NCBI GenBank assembly: GCA_937967375.1
Contig: CALCJF010000033.1
Coordinates: 1 to 64,000 of the forward strand
Origin: an uncultured Leucobacter sp.
Lineage (GTDB): Bacteria > Actinomycetota > Actinomycetes > Actinomycetales > Microbacteriaceae
Reading direction: 5' to 3'
Length of the DNA stretch: 64,000 nt
In this document: piece after piece, positions 31,995 to 41,012 of the stretch
How the letters are laid out: every line of letters starts with the position of its first letter
Numbering within the stretch: the first letter of the stretch is position 1
Notes under the pieces: generated by a model
What the model saw: only the letters and a program-made list of their open reading frames with translations
Told to the model about the DNA's origin: nothing
The model's database searches: none
Translations under genes and position numbers: made by a program

Positions 31995-34187
31995 CTATGC
32001 CTCCCTGATTTTGATGCCGACGTTCTGTGCCACGCGAGTCAGACCCGCCACGACGTCGTCGACATCGGCGTTTGCGGCAGCCTCGAGCACCTTCGAGATG
32101 CTCGGCGAAGCCTCCCGGCCGTGTACTCGCTCGACGGGCTGATCCAGGTAGTCGAAGAAACGACGCTGGATCTCGTCGGACAGCCACCCACCGTACGAGG
32201 TTCCGATGGCGCCCTGCTCGACGATCAGCACATTCCCGGTCTTGCGAATACTCTCACCGATTGCGTCCCAGTCGAGGCTCGCTCGGTCTAGCCAACGCAG
32301 GTCGATGAGGTCGGCGCTGATGCCAGTACGATCGAGCGCCTCCGACGCCACTGCGACCATGTTGAGGTAGCTGATGACGGTGACATCGTCGCCCGTTCGA
32401 CGAACTGCCGCCTTGCCGAGTTCGACCTGGTAGTCGAAGTCGTCGACGGGGGCCTTGCCCGTGGATGCGTAGAGGTCGACGTGCTCCATCACGACCACGG
32501 GGTCTTCGAGTTCGAGGGCGGCGTTCATGAGGCCGATGTAGTCGAACGGAGTCGAGGGGGCCACGATCCTGAAACCGGGGTTGGTTGCGAAGACGCCGGC
32601 CGGGTCCATGGTGTGCTGTGAGCCGTAGCCCGACCCCTGAGCGAGTTTGGAGCGGAGCACGAACGGTACGTTGTTGGTTCCGCCGAACATGTGACGCACC
32701 TTGCCGACCTGATTGAAAAGCTGATCGGCCGCGACCCACATGAAGTCGGCGTACATGAACTCGACTATCGGGCGGTACTGGCCCTCGAGTGCGACGCCGA
32801 GGCCCAGCCCGGTGAACGCGTTCTCGCTGATCGGCGTACCGAGAATTCGGTCGGGGAAGCGGGCTTTCAGACCCTTGGTAGCGCCGTTCGTGCCGCCGTT
32901 CAGGCGGTGGATGTCTTCGCCCATGACGACGACATCGCCGCGCTTCTCCATGCGGTTACCGATGACGCCCGAAATCACGTCGATGAACTTGGTGTCCTTG
33001 AGCTCGCCGACAAAGGAGGTTTCTTCCTCGAGCCGGGCGTCACGGAGTTCCGAGGCATCGCCGCGGATGCCGACGTCGACGAAGCCTGTGTCCGGCCACA
33101 ACTCGTCCCTGATTTTCCGTTTGCCGTCGGCCAGCGGCTCCGTGACGGTCGCGGCGGCCTTCCGCACGGCGGCGAGCGAGCGCTCGCGCAGTGCGTCCGC
33201 TTCTTCGCGTGTGAGTTGCCCCAGCTTGATCATCTCGTTCTCGACGCGGGCGATGGGGTCGCGCTCGCGCCACTCGGTTTCCTCCTCCTTGGAGCGGTAG
33301 CCGAAGGCGCTGCCCGGGTAGGGGCCGTTCTGGTGGAAGTAGCGGTAGACGTCGGCCTCGATCACGACGGGGCCGCGTCCGGTGCGGAGGTACTCCTCCG
33401 CCTCCTGCATTGCGAGGTGGACGGCCAGCGGATTCATGCCGTCGACCTTCCAGGACGGAATCGCGAAGCCGAGGCCTCGGGCGCTGAGGCGGGTCTCCGC
33501 TGTCGCCTCTTCGACGTTGGTCGAAACGGCGTAGCGATTGTTTTCGATGAAGAACACGAGAGGCAGCTTCCACGCCGCGGCGAGGTTCATGGTTTCGAGC
33601 ACCGAACCGATGTTGACGGCACCGTCGCCGAAGTATGTGGCGGTGAGGTCGCCGTCGCCTCGCTGCAGCTGCCCCCAGGCGTTGCCCGCGGCCATCGGCA
33701 CGCCGCCGCCGACGATGGCGTTGGTGCCGAGCGCTCCCGCCTCCCACCACTGCAGGTGCATCGAGCCGCCGCGGCCTTTGCAGTAGCCGGGGGCGAGGCC
33801 GAGGATCTCGGCGAGAGTGCGGTCGAGCACTTCCTGGATCGGGGCCGACACCTCGTCGGTGGGGGCGATGCCGTCGGGCGCCACGTAGCCGATCGCCTTC
33901 GCGAGAAACTGGTGGTGGCCGCGATGCGAGCCGTTTACGGCATCAGCCGCGCGCATGCCGACGATCGATCCGACGGCGCCGCCCTCTTGGCCGATGCTCG
34001 AGTGGGCTGGGCCGTGGACAAGGCCTTCGCCCGCGAGTTCGAGCACCTGCTCTTCGAAGGCGCGGATGAGGTGCAGCTGGCTGAGCATGGTGCCCAGAAG
34101 CTTCGGGTCGGCGTTCTTCCAGTCGGCTGCCGTCGTCTGCAGCTCAACCCACCCTTCCGCGGGTGTCAGACGGATCTTCTTGGCCAT
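31995..34187 (-). CDS. Fused alpha/beta 2-oxoacid dehydrogenase E1
   Basis: A 730-residue ThDP enzyme with both E1 subunits in one chain. The alpha half (1 to ~370) has HSSIGQEGGAVG, GSHRGHHQFLAK and the ThDP motif GDGAVNIGSVLE to FFIENN. The beta half (~385-730) has VVVMGEDIHRLNGGTNGAT, TPISENAFTGLGLG and FMWVAADQLFNQ. Separate alpha and beta chains are the rule in acetoin and branched-chain complexes, so the fusion is less common. The substrate may be pyruvate, acetoin or another 2-oxoacid; the sequence alone does not decide. The promoter region carries an ATTGTATCCAAT site shared with the importer operon. Confidence 0.88.
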   Translation of the reverse strand: MAKKIRLTPAEGWVELQTTAADWKNADPKLLGTMLSQLHLIRAFEEQVLELAGEGLVHGPAHSSIGQEGGAVGSIVGMRAADAVNGSHRGHHQFLAKAIGYVAPDGIAPTDEVSAPIQEVLDRTLAEILGLAPGYCKGRGGSMHLQWWEAGALGTNAIVGGGVPMAAGNAWGQLQRGDGDLTATYFGDGAVNIGSVLETMNLAAAWKLPLVFFIENNRYAVSTNVEEATAETRLSARGLGFAIPSWKVDGMNPLAVHLAMQEAEEYLRTGRGPVVIEADVYRYFHQNGPYPGSAFGYRSKEEETEWRERDPIARVENEMIKLGQLTREEADALRERSLAAVRKAAATVTEPLADGKRKIRDELWPDTGFVDVGIRGDASELRDARLEEETSFVGELKDTKFIDVISGVIGNRMEKRGDVVVMGEDIHRLNGGTNGATKGLKARFPDRILGTPISENAFTGLGLGVALEGQYRPIVEFMYADFMWVAADQLFNQVGKVRHMFGGTNNVPFVLRSKLAQGSGYGSQHTMDPAGVFATNPGFRIVAPSTPFDYIGLMNAALELEDPVVVMEHVDLYASTGKAPVDDFDYQVELGKAAVRRTGDDVTVISYLNMVAVASEALDRTGISADLIDLRWLDRASLDWDAIGESIRKTGNVLIVEQGAIGTSYGGWLSDEIQRRFFDYLDQPVERVHGREASPSISKVLEAAANADVDDVVAGLTRVAQNVGIKIREA

Positions 34188-34285
34188 ATTCGCTCCTTAA
34201 CGGTGTGCGGCGTCTTGGTGCGGTTGGTCTCGTCGATGAGAGTAACCGGTCCGGTGTGCAGAAGTGCAGGAGGTCACCAGACACC

Positions 34286-34301
34286 GATATTGTATCCAAT
34301 C
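34286..34301. promoter_or_regulatory. Putative FadR/GntR operator upstream of the E1/E2 operon
   Basis: The 12-bp ATTGTATCCAAT at 34289-34300 (ATTG-N4-CAAT inverted repeat) lies about 100 bases before the E1 start. The same 12 bases occur at 46860-46871 before the importer genes. FadR-subfamily GntR proteins bind sites of this size and symmetry, and such a regulator is encoded at 52335. Confidence 0.6.
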
Positions 34302-34347
34302 TGACAGTATGCGCACCACAAATCGGCTAAATATCGCAATCTAACCG

Positions 34348-34875
34348 CTAGAGATTTGGGTTACGTGGATCCCATAGCTTGACCGGAGGGTGCTCATTCT
34401 CGTAGCGCTTGCCGTTCGGATAGCTCACGAGTTCGAACTGCATGCCCCAGGGAGAGAGAAAGTAGACCCAGCGCTGTCCTGTGGAATGCGAAGAGCTTGC
34501 GGTGGCATCGCCAAGCACTCGGATGCCCTCTGACCGGAGGTATTCGATCGCCTCGTCGAGGTCGTCCACGTAGAAGCCGAGGTGGTGCCCGCCGATGTCG
34601 CTGTTCAGGGGCTGGCCCTGTGGGGGGTCGTGCGGCTCGTACTCGAACACCTCGAAGTTCGAACCATTCTTGCATCGGTAGAAATTGAGCCGACGCATGA
34701 CGGTTCGGGGGTGAACATTCAGGTGCTCCAGCATCCAATCGTCTTCGGCCTCGAAGGGGCCGAGCGAGTAGATGAGGTCGCAGCCGATGATCCGGGTAAA
34801 GAAGTCGTGCGCTTCATCGAGGTTGGGAACGGTGAAGCCGATGTGGTCGGTGCCACGGAGCGAGGGGAGGGGCAT
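34348..34875 (-). CDS. VOC-family dioxygenase/isomerase-like protein
   Basis: A 175-residue protein started at ATG 34875 (MPLPSLRGTDHIGFTVPNL), with AAGAAAG before it; 21 upstream residues are excluded. Two beta-alpha-beta-beta-beta modules are visible, with metal-ligand candidates His in TDHIGF, His in GGHHLGFYVDD and Glu in MQFELVSYP. This fits glyoxalase/extradiol-dioxygenase (VOC) enzymes, which act on diketones, catechols or 2-oxoaldehydes. It is transcribed with the cyclase-family gene upstream. The reaction is unknown. Confidence 0.8.
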   Translation of the reverse strand: MPLPSLRGTDHIGFTVPNLDEAHDFFTRIIGCDLIYSLGPFEAEDDWMLEHLNVHPRTVMRRLNFYRCKNGSNFEVFEYEPHDPPQGQPLNSDIGGHHLGFYVDDLDEAIEYLRSEGIRVLGDATASSSHSTGQRWVYFLSPWGMQFELVSYPNGKRYENEHPPVKLWDPRNPNL

Positions 34876-34953
34876 CGCGTGCTTTCTTGTCTCGAAGGGG
34901 GAATAAATGAGCCCGAACCCAGTCGGGCTCGGGCTCATGCAGAGAATCTGTGT

Positions 34954-35910
34954 CTACTTGATGACGACGGGGTTCACGGGAGCGCCGGTGCCGCGGTAAA
35001 CCTTCAGCGGGCCAGCTGCGTAGAAGAAGTCCCACTGGCCGTCGGCAGCGCAGTCGTCTGCGAGCTTATCGAGCAGCAGGATCTCCGCCAGGGTGATGCC
35101 CAGGTTGCGCATCAGTGCGCTGTGGAGCGGAAGGAGGACACCGGTTTCGGGTTCGGCCGTGACCTCATTCGCGATGGTGTCTGTGCAGAGGTTCGGGATC
35201 TCCATCTCCTGGAACCACTGGACGAGCTCGGGTGTGTAGGTGAGGCCCGGCTCGAGGAAGTCTCGGTAGAACTCCTCGGCGGGCGTGTAGTAGAAGGAAC
35301 CAATCCAGCCCGTGCGGACGATGAGAATGTCGCGCTTCTGGATGGTGACGCCTTGGGACTCCGCCGCCGCGAGGAGATCCTCATGGCTGAAGGTTTCGCC
35401 GCGGCCGAGCACCTTCTTGCCGCGGAAGCGAGCCATGTCGATGAGCACTGCGCGGCCAGCGATACCCCGCTCCGCGATGGGAAGAATGCTCGCCTTCTTC
35501 AGGCCGCCCGTAGTTGTTTCCGCGGCGTACCCGTTCCAAATGTGGTCGCCGTACCAGACGTGTCCAAGCGCATCGTACTGGGTGCTGCCCTGCAGGGGCA
35601 TCGAGATGTGATCGTCTGAGTCTTCCATGCCCCCCGGGTAGTCGATCCCGTTGCCGTTGGCGAAGTCGCTGCGGTCGCGCACCTGGAAGCGCTGCGCGAG
35701 AGGTCGGCCGGGCCAGATCGGATCGCCACCGGGTAAGCCGATGGGCACGCCGAGAGTAAATACCTTGCCCGATCGAATCGACGAAGCGCCCGCCTTGATG
35801 ACCTCGGGGGTCAGGTAGTTCAGACTGCCTACCTCGTCGTCATCTCCCCATTTGCCCCAGTTCTTGGGCGCATCCCGCAGAAGCTCGCTGATGTGCAGTT
35901 GTTCAGCCAT
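34954..35910 (-). CDS. Cyclase-family hydrolase (kynurenine formamidase-like)
   Basis: A 318-residue protein of the PF04199 cyclase family. Metal-binding features are STQYDALGHVWYG (Asp and His region), GRAVLIDMARFRG and the DILIVRTGWIGSF strand, then HSALMRNLGI. Family members hydrolyse amides, lactones or cyclic diketone-like compounds. The N-terminal NWGKWGDDDEVGSLNYLTPE stretch is typical of the longer cyclase-family group rather than kynurenine formamidase proper. It is divergent from the ThDP gene and shares its promoter region. Confidence 0.82.
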   Translation of the reverse strand: MAEQLHISELLRDAPKNWGKWGDDDEVGSLNYLTPEVIKAGASSIRSGKVFTLGVPIGLPGGDPIWPGRPLAQRFQVRDRSDFANGNGIDYPGGMEDSDDHISMPLQGSTQYDALGHVWYGDHIWNGYAAETTTGGLKKASILPIAERGIAGRAVLIDMARFRGKKVLGRGETFSHEDLLAAAESQGVTIQKRDILIVRTGWIGSFYYTPAEEFYRDFLEPGLTYTPELVQWFQEMEIPNLCTDTIANEVTAEPETGVLLPLHSALMRNLGITLAEILLLDKLADDCAADGQWDFFYAAGPLKVYRGTGAPVNPVVIK

Positions 35911-36164
35911 GCTGTTTCTCCTTTGCTCGAATCACAGACGAGTGATCGATCCGGAAGGTCTCCGCAACATGTCTTGCGATGGCATCTTCACGATCACCGA
36001 CACTCAGTTAAGTATTCAATCACACTATTCAAAGATGATGGTACTCAAATATTTGGCATATTTCCGGCATTGAGAAATCTGAATAGCCAAACAATGTATC
36101 CGGATATCAAATAGTGATATAAATACAACATAGTGAAATTTGGCACGAAGAAGTGGAGAATCAC
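35911..36164. promoter_or_regulatory. Divergent promoter region, A/T-rich, with AATAGTG repeats
   Basis: This 254-bp A/T-rich region separates the cyclase-family gene (minus) from the ThDP gene (plus). An AATAGTG-like element occurs three times: inverted as CACTATTC at 36023-36030, as CAAATAGTG at 36108-36116, and as CATAGTG at 36129-36135. A GTATCCGGATATC palindrome lies near 36097-36109. These are candidate sites for the adjacent IclR regulator or the GntR regulator. No -10/-35 pair was assigned. Confidence 0.5.
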
Positions 36165-37922
36165 ATGACGCAGGACGACCGGAAGACCGTCGCCGAGGCG
36201 ATCGCAGAGGCGCTGCAACGCCACGGGGTGACCGAAATATTCGGCCAGAGCATCCCTGCCCCGATTTTGCAGGCGGGTGAAGACATCGGAATTCGCCAGG
36301 TGTTCTACCGCACCGAGAACGCCGCGGGCGCCATGGCCGACGCGGCAGCGCGCCTGCGACATCGCATTGGCGTGGTCGCCGCTCAGAATGGGCCGGCCGC
36401 GACGCTGCTTGTGGCACCGCTCGCAGAGGCGCTCAAAGCCTCGGTACCGGTGCTTGCGCTCGTGCAAGACGTGCCCGAGAAAGACCGCGACCGCAATGCC
36501 TTCCAAGAACTCGACCACTTCGCGCTCTTCTCGGGTGTTGCGAAGTGGATCCGCCGCATTGAGAGCCCCGAGCGCACCATCGACTACGTAGATATGGCGA
36601 TCGCAGAGGCCACGAGCGGCAGGCCCGGCCCGGTGGTTCTGCTGATCCCGCGCGACATGATGGCGATTCCCTCGGCGCCTCTTCCCTTCCCGCGAACTCA
36701 CGCGCTTGGGCACTTCCCCCTCGACCGGCTGCGCCCCGGGCGCGGCGCGGTGGTGGAGGCCGCGAAACTCATCGCTGCGGCCGAGCGGCCGATCGTGATC
36801 GCGGGCGGCGGCGTGCACCTGTCTGGCGCTGTGGAGTCCGTGGTTCGACTGCAAGAGGCAGCGTCTCTTCCCGTGGCAACGACGAACATGGGTAAAGGGG
36901 CAGTATCGGAGCTGCACGAGCTGTCGCTCGGTGTGGCGGGCAACATCGCGGGCGAGTACGGGCCAGTGCATGACACGATCGACCTGATTACCGGAGCGGA
37001 TCTCATCGTGCTGATCGGCAGCCGCACGAATGAGAACGGCACGAACGGCTGGACGCAGTATCCGACGGATGCGAAGATCATCCAGATCGACATCAGCCCA
37101 GACGAACCGGGCCGCACCTACGAAGCGCTCCGCCTCGTCGGAGACGTTCGGGCTACTGTCGACGACCTTGTCGCAGAGCTCGGTGAGGTGAACCTCGATG
37201 CCAGGCGCGCGGCGCGCCCAGGTGTCGTTGAGCGGATCGCGCGAAGCCGCGAGAGCTTTCGCGAGCGCAACCGCGAGCGCATGACCAGCAATGAGCAGCA
37301 GCCGCTCCGGCCCGAGCGGATGCTCGCCGCGCTCGATGTGCAGCTCTCGGGAGACGACATCGTGGTGGCCGATGCGAGCTATTCGTCGATCTGGGTCTCC
37401 GGCTTCCTGACCGCGAAGCGGGCCGGTCAGCGTTTCGTCTTGCCGCGCGGTATCGCGGGGCTGGGTTGGGGGCTGCCCTACGCTCTCGGCGCGAAGGTCG
37501 CCTCGCCGAAGAGCCGTGTCGTCGCGGTCGTGGGTGACGGTGGGTTCGCGCACTGCTGGAGCGAGATGGAGACGGCCATTCGCGAGGAGCTTCCGGTCAC
37601 GGTGATCCTGCTCAACAACTCGCGCCTCGGCTTCCAAGCCAACTACGACATGTTCGTGTGGGGGCGCACCTCCGGCGCCGTCGAGTTCGCCGAGGTGGAT
37701 CACTGCGCGATCGCTCGCGCGTGCGGTGCCGATGCCATTCGGGTAGAGCGAGCAGAAGAGCTCGACGCGGCCATCTCGACGGCACTGGCTTCTGACCGAC
37801 TCACCCTCATCGACGTCGTGGTCGAGCCGAACGCCTTTCCTCCGGTATCTGCCTGGGATGGCGCAGGGGATCGTGTCATCGCGCCTGTGCCCGCAGTGCG
37901 TCCCGGCGCTCGTCGATCCTGA
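36165..37922 (+). CDS. ThDP-dependent acetolactate-synthase-like enzyme
   Basis: A 585-residue protein started at ATG 36165 (MTQDDRKTV) with GTGGAG before it. It has the three domains of the acetolactate synthase/benzoylformate decarboxylase superfamily: an N-terminal PYR domain with catalytic Glu in FYRTENAAGAMADA, a central domain with RPIVIAGGGVHLSG, and a C-terminal PP domain with VVGDGGFAHCW and LLNNSRLG. In this context of dehydrogenases it could cleave a cyclic or linear 1,2-diketone, as IolD or cyclohexane-1,2-dione hydrolase do, or decarboxylate a 2-oxoacid. True acetolactate synthase is unlikely because no small regulatory subunit is adjacent. Confidence 0.8.
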   Translation: MTQDDRKTVAEAIAEALQRHGVTEIFGQSIPAPILQAGEDIGIRQVFYRTENAAGAMADAAARLRHRIGVVAAQNGPAATLLVAPLAEALKASVPVLALVQDVPEKDRDRNAFQELDHFALFSGVAKWIRRIESPERTIDYVDMAIAEATSGRPGPVVLLIPRDMMAIPSAPLPFPRTHALGHFPLDRLRPGRGAVVEAAKLIAAAERPIVIAGGGVHLSGAVESVVRLQEAASLPVATTNMGKGAVSELHELSLGVAGNIAGEYGPVHDTIDLITGADLIVLIGSRTNENGTNGWTQYPTDAKIIQIDISPDEPGRTYEALRLVGDVRATVDDLVAELGEVNLDARRAARPGVVERIARSRESFRERNRERMTSNEQQPLRPERMLAALDVQLSGDDIVVADASYSSIWVSGFLTAKRAGQRFVLPRGIAGLGWGLPYALGAKVASPKSRVVAVVGDGGFAHCWSEMETAIREELPVTVILLNNSRLGFQANYDMFVWGRTSGAVEFAEVDHCAIARACGADAIRVERAEELDAAISTALASDRLTLIDVVVEPNAFPPVSAWDGAGDRVIAPVPAVRPGARRS

Positions 37923-38028
37923 TCACGTCCCCGTACGCCCGGGGTCTTGCGCCGCGGTTCCGGGCGGGCGGGAATCAGGATAATCAATCGGATCCTTGAA
38001 TTGGAGCCAACCAGGCTACGGTAGTCAC

Positions 38029-38811
38029 ATGCCATTTATTTCTGCCAATGACCGCAAGCGGCCGACGCTGCAGACGGTGGATCGCGCGCTCAACTTTCTC
38101 GAAATCGTTGCAGTGCGACCGGATGGAGTGACGGTACGCGACATCGCCGACGAGCTCGGAATCAACGTCACGACCTGCTATCACCTCTATAACACCCTGT
38201 TGGCGCGTGACTACATCGAGCGGAATACGAACGGGACGATCCGCCTCGGCAACAACGTGGCTTCGCTCTACGAGGGGTACCGCCGCGGTTTCTCCAATCA
38301 GGACGAGATGCTCGCGATCGTGCGACGCATGAGCGAGGCCTCGCAGGAGACGGCGTTCATCTCGCTGCGCGTCAATGACTCCGTGATTCTCACCGCGTTC
38401 ACCGAGGGCCCCCACCCGGTCAAGGCCGGCGGGCTCTTCGTGGGGCTGAGCGGACTCGAGCACGTGCGGGCGACCGGCAAGGCCGTGCTCGCGTTTCTGG
38501 GGCCTGAGGATCGGCAACGCATGATCAATCGATCGCTCAGCGCGGTTCCGCCCGCGCAGCGTCCGGTGCTGATCTCGCGTCTCGAAGAGGAGCTGCGCGA
38601 GATCGAAGCGCGTGGCTGGGCGCTCGACGATGAGGGCTACGAGAGCGGCATCGTCGGCATCGCCGCCCCGTACTTCTCGCGCGACGGCAGCTGCATGGGT
38701 GCCGTCGGCGTGTGGGCGCCGAAGGAGCGCTGGCAGACGCACGAGGAGCTCATCCTCCAGGCCGCGCTCGACAGCGCGAAAGAGGCGAGCCTGATCCTCG
38801 GCCGCGCATAG
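38029..38811 (+). CDS. IclR-family transcriptional regulator
   Basis: A 260-residue protein started at ATG 38029, six bases after TACGGT (38017-38022), probably leaderless. Residues ~10-75 form the winged helix (TLQTVDRALNFLEIV, then TVRDIADELGINVTTCYHLYNTL). The C-terminal ligand domain contains GLSGLEHVRATGKAVLAFL and GIVGIAAPYFSRDG. IclR proteins sense small carboxylic or aromatic intermediates. It likely controls the divergent cyclase/ThDP promoter and perhaps the dehydrogenase genes that follow. Confidence 0.87.
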   Translation: MPFISANDRKRPTLQTVDRALNFLEIVAVRPDGVTVRDIADELGINVTTCYHLYNTLLARDYIERNTNGTIRLGNNVASLYEGYRRGFSNQDEMLAIVRRMSEASQETAFISLRVNDSVILTAFTEGPHPVKAGGLFVGLSGLEHVRATGKAVLAFLGPEDRQRMINRSLSAVPPAQRPVLISRLEEELREIEARGWALDDEGYESGIVGIAAPYFSRDGSCMGAVGVWAPKERWQTHEELILQAALDSAKEASLILGRA

Positions 38812-38885
38812 CGCGAGGCGAGCGATCGCCGGCTTCGGCTGGGGTTCGAGCCGCTGCGATCACGGGGCGAGTGGTCGCGCCGATC

Positions 38886-39929
38886 CTACTCCTGCGACAT
38901 CTCGATGAGCACACGGGCCGGAGCCTGCCGTTTGTCTGAGAAGAGGGCGAGTGCCTCGTCGATGTCTGAGAGGGCGAAGCGCCGGTTGCCGGGGTCGCTG
39001 AGCGTCACAGCCCGCTCCACAACCGCGCGGCACACGTCGGCGATGTCTCGAGCGGTATAGGCATAGATCGCCGCGATCTTTAGCGATCGCCTGATGAAGT
39101 GCGCTGGCGGGGTGGTTCGCAGCGCGTCGCCGCCGATCCCGACGATCGAGAGCGTGCGGCCGGGCTTCAACGCCGAGAGACCGAGCTCTGCGGTGGAGGG
39201 AAAGCCGACGCAGTCGACGACGCCGTCGAGGTGCGATCCCGCGAGTTCGAGTAGAGCCGCAAGCGGGTCGGGGTGCCGCACAGAGTTGAGAGTCGCCGAT
39301 GCCCCGGCCCTGGCCGCCCGCTCGAGCGCCTGATCGCTCGCGTCGAGCACGACCACCTGCATGCCCCGCCAGAGGGCGAGCTGCAGCACCTGGCTGCCGA
39401 GCCCTCCTGCGCCGATGAGAGCGATGGTGGGGTGCTCATGCCCCTCGAGTCCGAGCTCGCGCAGAGCATGGTTGGCAGTACCTGCAGATTCGATGAGGGC
39501 GATCTCTGCGGGATCCACGTCGTCGGGCATGACGGTGAGGTTCGCAACGGGTGCGACGCCGAACTCGGCGAGGCACCCTTCTCGGTGGATCCCGATGATT
39601 CGCTTGTCGGGGCAGAGATTCGTCTCGGCCAGGGCGCAGTGCTCGCAGGCTCCGCACCCGACCACGGGATTGACGAAGACCCTGTCGCCGACGGCTACCC
39701 CTGAGGCTGCTGCTCCCTCGCCCAGCTCTACGACATCGGCCGCGATCTCGTGCCCGAGCGTGATGGGGGTGAAGCCGACCGGGGTGTGACCTTCCAATAT
39801 ATGGAGGTCGGATCCGCATACGCCGACAGTGTGCACTCGGAGCAGCGCCTCACCCGATGCGGGCAGGGGGCGCGGAACCTCTTCGAGGCGGGGTTCTTGA
39901 TCGGTTCCGTGAAATCTGAAGGCGCGCAA
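38886..39929 (-). CDS. Zinc-dependent alcohol dehydrogenase (MDR), copy 1
   Basis: A 347-residue protein. TTG 39929 is preferred because GAGGAG lies nine bases before it and the resulting N-terminus (RAFRFHGTDQ) aligns with copy 2 (QTVRFVGVGA); an ATG at 40022 would add 31 residues found in no relative. Catalytic zinc ligands are Cys in GVCGSD and His in LGHE. The structural zinc Cys cluster is GCGACEHCALAETNLC. The Rossmann motif is ALIGAGGLGSQVLQLA. It oxidises a secondary alcohol or polyol with NAD(P). It is very similar to the gene at 41013, especially over the first ~130 residues. Confidence 0.82.
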   Translation of the reverse strand: MRAFRFHGTDQEPRLEEVPRPLPASGEALLRVHTVGVCGSDLHILEGHTPVGFTPITLGHEIAADVVELGEGAAASGVAVGDRVFVNPVVGCGACEHCALAETNLCPDKRIIGIHREGCLAEFGVAPVANLTVMPDDVDPAEIALIESAGTANHALRELGLEGHEHPTIALIGAGGLGSQVLQLALWRGMQVVVLDASDQALERAARAGASATLNSVRHPDPLAALLELAGSHLDGVVDCVGFPSTAELGLSALKPGRTLSIVGIGGDALRTTPPAHFIRRSLKIAAIYAYTARDIADVCRAVVERAVTLSDPGNRRFALSDIDEALALFSDKRQAPARVLIEMSQE

Positions 39930-40188
39930 TCGGCTCAACTCCTCAATGAATATCGACGTCTTTGGTGCATTCTCGGAGTTTTCATCCTGCCTCAGGGCCT
40001 GAAGAAACGCCAATGTTTCCATGAATTACTATATGTGAAATGCTTTCAAAATAATACGATTGCGGTTCATTCCGAATAGTGCAAAACTTGGGCGCAGTCG
40101 AGGGGGACGATCTCCTTCCCGACGATTTCGGTTCAAGCGAGGAACGCATCGGGGCGTTCGGACTCGAACGCCGAGGAAGGATCTGAGC
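39930..40188. promoter_or_regulatory. Divergent region between alcohol dehydrogenase 1 and an SDR
   Basis: This A/T-rich spacer carries TGAAATGCTTTCA (40036-40048), a 5-bp inverted repeat with a 3-base centre. It also has GAATAGTG at 40074-40081, matching the AATAGTG elements upstream of the ThDP gene. Both could be regulator sites. The in-frame extension of the dehydrogenase to 40022 runs through part of it. Confidence 0.45.
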
Positions 40189-40962
40189 ATGAATGACGAC
40201 TATCGGGACATGGTGGCATTCGTCACTGGAGCCGCATCAGGTATCGGTGCTGCGGTCACCACGATGCTGCTCGAGCGGGGTGCCCTCGTGATCGCCTCTG
40301 ATCTTTCGGAGGAAGGGCTCGGGCTCCACTCGGAGCGGCACGGCGACCGCGTGTTTCCTGTGCAGGTCGACGTTTCGAACGAGGAGTCGATCGAGGCAGG
40401 CCTTGCCGCGGGGGTTCAGCATTTCGGCCGTCTTGATCGTGCGTTCAACATCGCGGGTGTCTCGAAAGGCGCGATGATCGTCGACCTTCCCGTGGAGCAG
40501 TGGGACTTCAACGTCAACATCGTGCTGCGCGGCGTGTTTCTGAGTGTGAAGCACGAGGCACGGATCATGCGCGAGACGGGTGGGGGAGCGATCGTCAATA
40601 TGTCGTCGCTAAACGCCCACGTGCCGATGCACACCGGCGCGGCATACGTCTCGGCCAAGGCCGGCGTCGAAATGTTCACGAAGAACGCCGCGCTCGAGCT
40701 CGCCGACGACGGGATCCGTCTGAATGCGATCCTTCCTGGCCTCATCGATACACCGCTCACGCAGCGTCGATTGACGAACCAGCCCCTGATGGAGCACTGG
40801 CTTACCCGTATCCCGCTTCACCGGGCGGGTCTGCCCGAAGAGGTCGCTCAGGCTGCGCTCTTTCTGGCCGGATCCGAGGCCTCTTACATCACGGGCACGA
40901 GCCTCGTCGTCGACGGCGGCTGGGAGATCACGGGTTACCCGGACCTCCGACCCTTCTCCTGA
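40189..40962 (+). CDS. Short-chain dehydrogenase/reductase (SDR) A
   Basis: A 257-residue classical SDR started at ATG 40189 after GAGGAAGGA. The cofactor motif is TGAASGIGAA, the catalytic Tyr and Lys are in YVSAKAG, and the core Ser is in NMSSLNA. The C-terminus YITGTSLVVDGGWEITGY is typical. Asp in IASDLSEEG after the second strand suggests NAD preference. It probably interconverts a polyol or cyclic alcohol and its ketone in this catabolic cluster. Confidence 0.87.
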   Translation: MNDDYRDMVAFVTGAASGIGAAVTTMLLERGALVIASDLSEEGLGLHSERHGDRVFPVQVDVSNEESIEAGLAAGVQHFGRLDRAFNIAGVSKGAMIVDLPVEQWDFNVNIVLRGVFLSVKHEARIMRETGGGAIVNMSSLNAHVPMHTGAAYVSAKAGVEMFTKNAALELADDGIRLNAILPGLIDTPLTQRRLTNQPLMEHWLTRIPLHRAGLPEEVAQAALFLAGSEASYITGTSLVVDGGWEITGYPDLRPFS

Positions 40963-41012
40963 TCCGACAAATACTCTAACCCGGCAACCGAACGAACGAG
41001 AGCGGCTTGAAG

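Noticed and set aside
32691..34304. 537-codon frame antisense to the fused E1 gene
   Set aside because: The E1 gene on the other strand has clear ThDP motifs; the antisense product has no recognisable features.
36045..37703. 552-codon frame antisense to the ThDP enzyme
   Set aside because: A shadow of the GC-rich coding strand; the true frame carries all family motifs.
39930..40022. Upstream ATG start for alcohol dehydrogenase 1
   Set aside because: It adds 31 residues not found in the paralog, lacks a ribosome site, and crosses an A/T-rich promoter-like spacer; the TTG at 39929 has GAGGAG at good spacing.
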